Positions 6,119 to 9,534 of a stretch of 9,534 nt of DNA are shown here, one piece after another. Every line of letters starts with the position of its first letter. Position 1 is the stretch's first letter. The stretch is from Chroococcidiopsidaceae cyanobacterium CP_BM_RX_35. Lineage in GTDB: Bacteria > Cyanobacteriota > Cyanobacteriia > Cyanobacteriales > Chroococcidiopsidaceae. The notes below the pieces were generated by a model. The model was not told the DNA's origin and made no database searches. It worked only from the letters and a program-made list of their open reading frames with translations. The DNA lies in contig JAFAVL010000720.1 of assembly GCA_019242465.1 (NCBI GenBank), positions 1 through 9,534 of the forward strand, written 5' to 3'. A program made the translations under genes and the position numbers.

Positions 6119-8350
6119 CTAGCTATCGATCTCAGCGATCCTCCACTGATTGCCTTGACGGACAAAATGATATCTGACTTGTAGACTTTTATCGTAGGAA
6201 GAAGCCCGGTCAAGCTTGCCATTTCTATACACTTGTGCCACTTCATTGACAGTGGCTTCTACTTCAGCTTGGTTGGGATTAGTCTGGCTGGTATTGATAG
6301 AATTAATTTTCAGACCACGCTCGTTGTACTGTAGGTACTGGTTAGCTACCTTATCGTTTTGTGCTAGTTGTTGCCATTTAGATAAAGCTGGCTCAACTAG
6401 AATCTGCCTTAACCCATCAACATGGCTGGGACCAAGAGCCGCAGCTTTTGTAGATAGCCAAGTTTGAATGAGTGATTGAGCCTGTTCTCGGGTAAGCGGA
6501 CCAGCGGTGAAAAGCGGTGTGCTGCTTGGTTTGGGGATAAATGGTGGCGGTTGATTGACCTGCCTTGTTTGAGGCAATCCTTGCGGCTGCTGTTTCTGCC
6601 CGGATGTTGCTCTAAAAGATTGCTTAACCAGAAAACCTAATACAACTATACCTAGGACCCCAACAACCGCCAGCAAAATTAGCCGTGCCCGCTTAGCTGC
6701 TAGAACATGTCTAAAATCCCGGCTGGACATCCTGCTCCAGCGACGACGGAACCTTTCATCAGTCATCCTTGGACCTAAGCTGCCGTTACGTCTCCGCTTT
6801 GACCGTCTTGGTTGATGATTCTTAGTCAGTGTAGTCGCGTTAGGTGAATGTATCTGACGGTAAGTGGGGGTAGACCCCGAAGAGCGTGCTGCTGTAGGGA
6901 TGACTGAACCATCTGGATTAACATTCAAGATGGCGCTAGCAGGTATAGGTTGACTTGGGGTCTGGATACCTTTTGCCTTGGCTCGCGTCTGCGGTCTGAG
7001 ACTGCGAGCACTCGATTGAGGCAATAATTCTGATGCTTTGCTATTGGCAGATAGCGGTGCTTCCAGGCTAATCTCTGTCTCTGCTGGCAGTGCTTCCAAA
7101 TAGGATTGCACCTGCTCATCGGCAAAGTAGTCTTTGAGGGAAGCCTGTTGCTGCGTTAGATCCCGAAAATGCGGGAACACTTCAGTTTGTAACCAGCGTT
7201 CCCCATAAAGACATAAGCCCGGTAGCAGATCTGGCGAACCTTGCGAATGTTCTCGAATAAAGGCTAGAGTTTCGTACTCCTGGCTCAATTCTAAAGCACT
7301 GCTTGCTTGTTGTGTCTGACCTAGTAGCAAGGAACAAACTGCTTGTTCTAGATGCAGATCTTGGTGCTTACCTAAACGCAGCAACAGCAACTTGGCTCTA
7401 GCGATTGAGGCGGGCAGCCGTTGAGCAAATCCCTGCGCTATTAGCCCATATACAACCAAATAAGCAGTAACAGCAGAGGAACGCTGATAGGGCTCAAACA
7501 AATTTTGTTGCTCTGCTACTGTCAGGTAGCTTCGCAATTGCTGGATAAAGCGGAGAAAGTCATCCATGCTTAAACCAGAGCCGTCTTCTCCCGTAGCGTC
7601 AATCCCACCGCGTGCTTGTAGGAGCTGTTGCAAGAGCTGCAAACCTTGGCGTCGTTCTGTGACATTTTCTTCAGGTCGTGCCAGTAGCTCAAGAATTCGG
7701 TAGGGACGCAATTTGTAAAGATCTGTCTGAAATTCAGCTCGGATGTCGGGAAATAGCCCTTCGCGTAACAGTAATTCCTGACCAGCTTCTAGGGAGGCAG
7801 CCGCATTTTCGTATTTACCTTGTTGCCATTGTTCACGACCTAGTTCTAGGTGGTCAAGGGCGACAGTCAGCGTAGCATCTGACTGGACTTGATTGAGTGT
7901 ATTTTTGACTCCAGCTTCTGGGCTAACGTTGCTACTATTAATAAGGTAAGAATGCTCCAGCTGCAATACGAGTTCGTATTCCCCTAACTCTTGCAAAATC
8001 AATAACGCACCAACAAGTTGCTCGTCTGGTATTTCAATACTTGGGGTATGGGGGTCAAAAGCAATTGGGAGCAGTGCAGGGTGTTCTCCGACTTTGCCCT
8101 CAGTGAGATTCTGAGTCTCAGAATTATAGGTGTAGGCGAGATAGCTGGTATCGTAGAAGGCGCGTTGTTTAGGCTCAGACAGCACTGCATAGGCGGCTTC
8201 TAAAAGTTGTTTGCGAGCCGCGACTGCTGCATCGGAATACTCCCGTCGTGGCAACTGCACGGTGCGATCGCGATAAGCCTGCTGCAACTGTTCGTGACTC
8301 GCCTGAACTGGCAGCCCCAAAATTCGGTAGTAATCGAGCGGAATTCGCAC
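6119..8350 (-). CDS. ftn2: Cell division protein Ftn2/ZipN (ARC6-type FtsZ anchor)
   Basis: This 743-aa membrane division protein is the cyanobacterial counterpart of plastid ARC6; it tethers and organises FtsZ at midcell. An N-terminal J-like domain (about 5-70, DYYRILGLP to RAFYDTSY) lacks the HPD tripeptide: PRREYS stands where HPD would be, as in other ARC6/Ftn2 proteins. Residues about 80-420 are the helical repeat region. A low-complexity linker (about 430-510) and a very basic stretch (514-555, for example RRSKRRR and RRRW) precede one membrane segment at about 557-575. The charge pattern places the N-terminal part in the cytoplasm. The C-terminal ARC6-like IMS domain (about 617-741), formerly DUF4101, should face the periplasm. 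The start is GTG: MRIPLDYYRILGLP is the conserved family N-terminus and no upstream ATG fits. It is divergent from pdhA, 290 nt away. No clear terminator follows; only the hairpin at 6050-6070 lies downstream. Confidence 0.93.
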   Translation of the reverse strand: MRIPLDYYRILGLPVQASHEQLQQAYRDRTVQLPRREYSDAAVAARKQLLEAAYAVLSEPKQRAFYDTSYLAYTYNSETQNLTEGKVGEHPALLPIAFDPHTPSIEIPDEQLVGALLILQELGEYELVLQLEHSYLINSSNVSPEAGVKNTLNQVQSDATLTVALDHLELGREQWQQGKYENAAASLEAGQELLLREGLFPDIRAEFQTDLYKLRPYRILELLARPEENVTERRQGLQLLQQLLQARGGIDATGEDGSGLSMDDFLRFIQQLRSYLTVAEQQNLFEPYQRSSAVTAYLVVYGLIAQGFAQRLPASIARAKLLLLRLGKHQDLHLEQAVCSLLLGQTQQASSALELSQEYETLAFIREHSQGSPDLLPGLCLYGERWLQTEVFPHFRDLTQQQASLKDYFADEQVQSYLEALPAETEISLEAPLSANSKASELLPQSSARSLRPQTRAKAKGIQTPSQPIPASAILNVNPDGSVIPTAARSSGSTPTYRQIHSPNATTLTKNHQPRRSKRRRNGSLGPRMTDERFRRRWSRMSSRDFRHVLAAKRARLILLAVVGVLGIVVLGFLVKQSFRATSGQKQQPQGLPQTRQVNQPPPFIPKPSSTPLFTAGPLTREQAQSLIQTWLSTKAAALGPSHVDGLRQILVEPALSKWQQLAQNDKVANQYLQYNERGLKINSINTSQTNPNQAEVEATVNEVAQVYRNGKLDRASSYDKSLQVRYHFVRQGNQWRIAEIDS

Positions 8351-8471
8351 AGTCTACGTCCCCATCGCTCTTATAACTAAATCGGCCGCTTGTCCCCAAT
8401 CTTTAGGCTGAACTTGGCGTGTCTCAATCATAACGTGTAATCTTTTAAGTAAAAGCTACTATCTTTAGTAA

Positions 8472-8502
8472 GTAATTAAGGTTGCTAGGTAATTAAGGTT
8501 GC
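8472..8502 (+). repeat. Two 14-bp direct repeats with a 17-bp period
   Basis: GTAATTAAGGTTGC occurs at 8472-8485 and again exactly at 8489-8502. The core TTAAGGTT recurs inverted as AACCTTAA at 8523-8530. Two direct copies plus one inverted copy in the divergent pdhA/ftn2 region look like a regulator-binding array. The regulator is unknown. Confidence 0.5.
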
Positions 8503-8569
8503 CAGCTCTTGTAAAGATTATTAACCTTAAAATTTAATAGCTGCCTGTTGGTGACAGCAATCAGCTCTC

Positions 8570-8599
8570 TTGAAAAACTCAGGTAATCCTGATTATTCT
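8570..8599 (+). promoter_or_regulatory. Candidate pdhA promoter
   Basis: TTGAAA (8570-8575, five of six to the -35 consensus) is followed after 18 nt by TATTCT (8594-8599, four of six to the -10 consensus). This would give a leader of about 35 nt before the pdhA ATG. Two overlapping palindromes occupy the spacer. Confidence 0.35.
8579..8595 (+). promoter_or_regulatory. Overlapping palindromes in the pdhA promoter spacer
   Basis: TCAGG-TAAT-CCTGA (8579-8592) and TAATC-CT-GATTA (8584-8595) are two interlocked inverted repeats with perfect 5-bp arms. They sit between the candidate -35 and -10 of pdhA. This position suits a repressor operator, but no regulator can be named. Confidence 0.3.
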
Positions 8600-8640
8600 G
8601 AAATTGACTTTGGCAAGCGTAACGGGGGAAGAAAGAGCTC

Positions 8641-9534
8641 ATGGTTCAAGAACGAATATTACCGAGTTTTCAGGCGGCTCAGGTCCAAATCACGAAGGCT
8701 GAAGGGTTGTGCTTGTACGAAGACATGATTCTGGGGCGCTCGTTTGAAGACAAGTGTGCCGAAATGTATTACCTTGGCAAAATGTTTGGATTTGTCCATT
8801 TATATAATGGTCAGGAGGCTGTTTCGACTGGTGTTATTCAGGCGATGCGTCCAGGTGAGGACTATGTTTGCAGCACCTATCGCGACCATGTCCATGCCTT
8901 GAGTGCGGGAGTACCCGCACTAGAAGTGATGGCAGAGTTATTTGGCAAAGCTACGGGTTGCAGTAAGGGACGTGGCGGCTCTATGCACATGTTTTCAGCT
9001 GAGCATCGCCTGCTTGGAGGCTATGCTTTTGTCGCAGAGGGGATTCCTGTTGCCACTGGTGCCGCTTTTCAAACCTTATATCGCCGTGAAGCACTGGGAG
9101 ATGCAAGTGCCGATCAGGTGACAGCTTGTTTTTTTGGCGATGGTGCTGCTAACAATGGTCAGTTTTTTGAATGCTTAAACATGGCAGCACTTTGGAAGTT
9201 GCCAATTATTTATGTAGTAGAGAATAATAAGTGGGCAATTGGCATGGCTCACGAACGGGCAACATCTCAGCCAGAGATCTACAAGAAAGCCAGTGTGTTT
9301 GGCATGGCGGGAGTAGAGGTAGACGGGATGGATGTGTTAGCAGTACGAGCGGTAGCTAAGGAAGCGGTGGAGAGAGCTCGATCTGGTGAGGGTCCAACCT
9401 TGATTGAAGCTCTGACCTACCGTTTTCGCGGTCATTCCTTAGCTGACCCAGATACGTTACGTGCTAAAACCGAGAAAGAACTCTGGCTCGCTCGCGACCC
9501 CATTAAGAAATTTGCAGCTTATCTCACTGAGCAG
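8641..9534 (+). CDS. pdhA: Pyruvate dehydrogenase E1 component alpha subunit (3' end beyond window)
   Basis: This open frame of 298 codons runs without a stop to the window end. The family is about 340 residues in cyanobacteria, so about 40-50 residues are missing because of the window edge, not a mutation. It encodes the ThDP-binding alpha subunit of pyruvate dehydrogenase E1, which with E1 beta decarboxylates pyruvate and acetylates lipoyl-E2. Visible motifs are HLYNGQEAV (53-61), [10 protein letters not shown] (78-87), GRGGSMHMF (110-118), the ThDP-Mg motif GDGAANNGQ (166-174) through ENN (194-196), and the active-site loop [10 protein letters not shown] (261-270). The ATG at 8641 follows a purine-rich GGGGGAAGAAAGAG and the predicted N-terminus fits the family. 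The enzyme is soluble. pdhB is not beside it in this window, consistent with cyanobacteria often scattering their PDH genes. No frameshift is seen. Confidence 0.95.
   Translation, partial: MVQERILPSFQAAQVQITKAEGLCLYEDMILGRSFEDKCAEMYYLGKMFGFVHLYNGQEAVSTGVIQAMRPGEDYVCSTYRDHVHALSAGVPALEVMAELFGKATGCSKGRGGSMHMFSAEHRLLGGYAFVAEGIPVATGAAFQTLYRREALGDASADQVTACFFGDGAANNGQFFECLNMAALWKLPIIYVVENNKWAIGMAHERATSQPEIYKKASVFGMAGVEVDGMDVLAVRAVAKEAVERARSGEGPTLIEALTYRFRGHSLADPDTLRAKTEKELWLARDPIKKFAAYLTEQ

Larger units (their letters stand above)
8351..8640. other. Divergent promoter region between ftn2 and pdhA
   Basis: This 290-nt region must drive pdhA to the right and ftn2 to the left. It contains the TTAAGGTT repeat set (8472-8530), a candidate pdhA promoter (8570-8599) with overlapping palindromes, and a G-rich GGGGGAAG (8624-8631) ahead of the pdhA start. 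For ftn2 the best -10-like minus-strand hexamer is TATGAT within 8426-8432, without a good -35. No coding sequence of credible length is present. Confidence 0.6.

Noticed and set aside
6119..8350. Ftn2 as a DnaJ co-chaperone
   Set aside because: The J-like domain lacks the HPD motif needed to stimulate Hsp70. The whole architecture (helical repeats, one membrane span, IMS domain) is that of ARC6/Ftn2.
8369..8374. TATAAG on the minus strand as the ftn2 -10
   Set aside because: It would start transcription only about a dozen bases before the GTG, and the -35 (TTGGGG) is poor.
8472..8530. PHO box (TTAACC-type repeats) in the pdhA/ftn2 gap
   Set aside because: Cyanobacterial PHO boxes are 8-bp repeats spaced every 11 bp. 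Here the period is 17 bp and the core is TTAAGGTT with a single TTAACCT in the other orientation.
1..9534. Mobile element, prophage or defence island
   Set aside because: No transposase, integrase, terminal repeats or target duplications are seen. All six genes are intact at their visible ends and have ordinary cyanobacterial functions or family membership.

Overview
The window is a stretch of cyanobacterial chromosome carrying housekeeping and metabolic genes. Three things point to a cyanobacterium. The gene content is typical: an ARC6/Ftn2-type division protein, an arogenate-dehydrogenase-type TyrA, and the succinate-semialdehyde dehydrogenase / 2-oxoglutarate decarboxylase pair. The highly iterated palindrome HIP1 (GCGATCGC) occurs eight times in 9.5 kb, where about 0.15 would be expected at random. 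A perfect NtcA-type GTA-N8-TAC site lies at the left edge. The genus cannot be fixed from the sequence. I see no transposase, phage gene, tRNA, rRNA, CRISPR array or broken gene.

Layout. Bases 1-332 are a non-coding, AT-rich leader with the NtcA-type box and several small inverted repeats. Bases 333-3346 (+) hold a two-gene operon: an NAD(P)-dependent aldehyde dehydrogenase of the succinate-semialdehyde type (gabD), then, 8 nt later, a ThDP enzyme resembling acetolactate synthase that fits the cyanobacterial 2-oxoglutarate decarboxylase (ogdA, also called kgd). A convergent tyrA (arogenate dehydrogenase) lies on the minus strand at 3391-4242. Next on the minus strand is a DUF4912 protein with an N-terminal Rho_N/SAP-like module (4425-5669), closed by a good intrinsic terminator at 4342-4369. 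The 449-nt gap at 5670-6118 holds a GGGATC cluster and a 13-bp long-range inverted repeat enclosing smaller hairpins. ftn2/zipN, the FtsZ-anchoring membrane division protein, fills 6119-8350 (-). A 290-nt divergent region follows, then pdhA, the pyruvate dehydrogenase E1 alpha subunit (8641 to the window end, truncated by the edge).

How the genes fit together. GabD and OgdA together convert 2-oxoglutarate to succinate through succinic semialdehyde, bypassing the 2-oxoglutarate dehydrogenase that cyanobacteria generally lack. PdhA feeds acetyl-CoA into the same cycle. The NtcA-type box is of note because NtcA is activated by 2-oxoglutarate, the substrate of the pathway encoded downstream. TyrA (tyrosine synthesis), the DUF4912 protein and Ftn2 (cell division) appear to be separate transcription units. 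I found no convincing new multi-gene system. The points most worth following are the NtcA-type box, the possible structured RNA at 5936-6082, and the uncharacterised DUF4912 protein.
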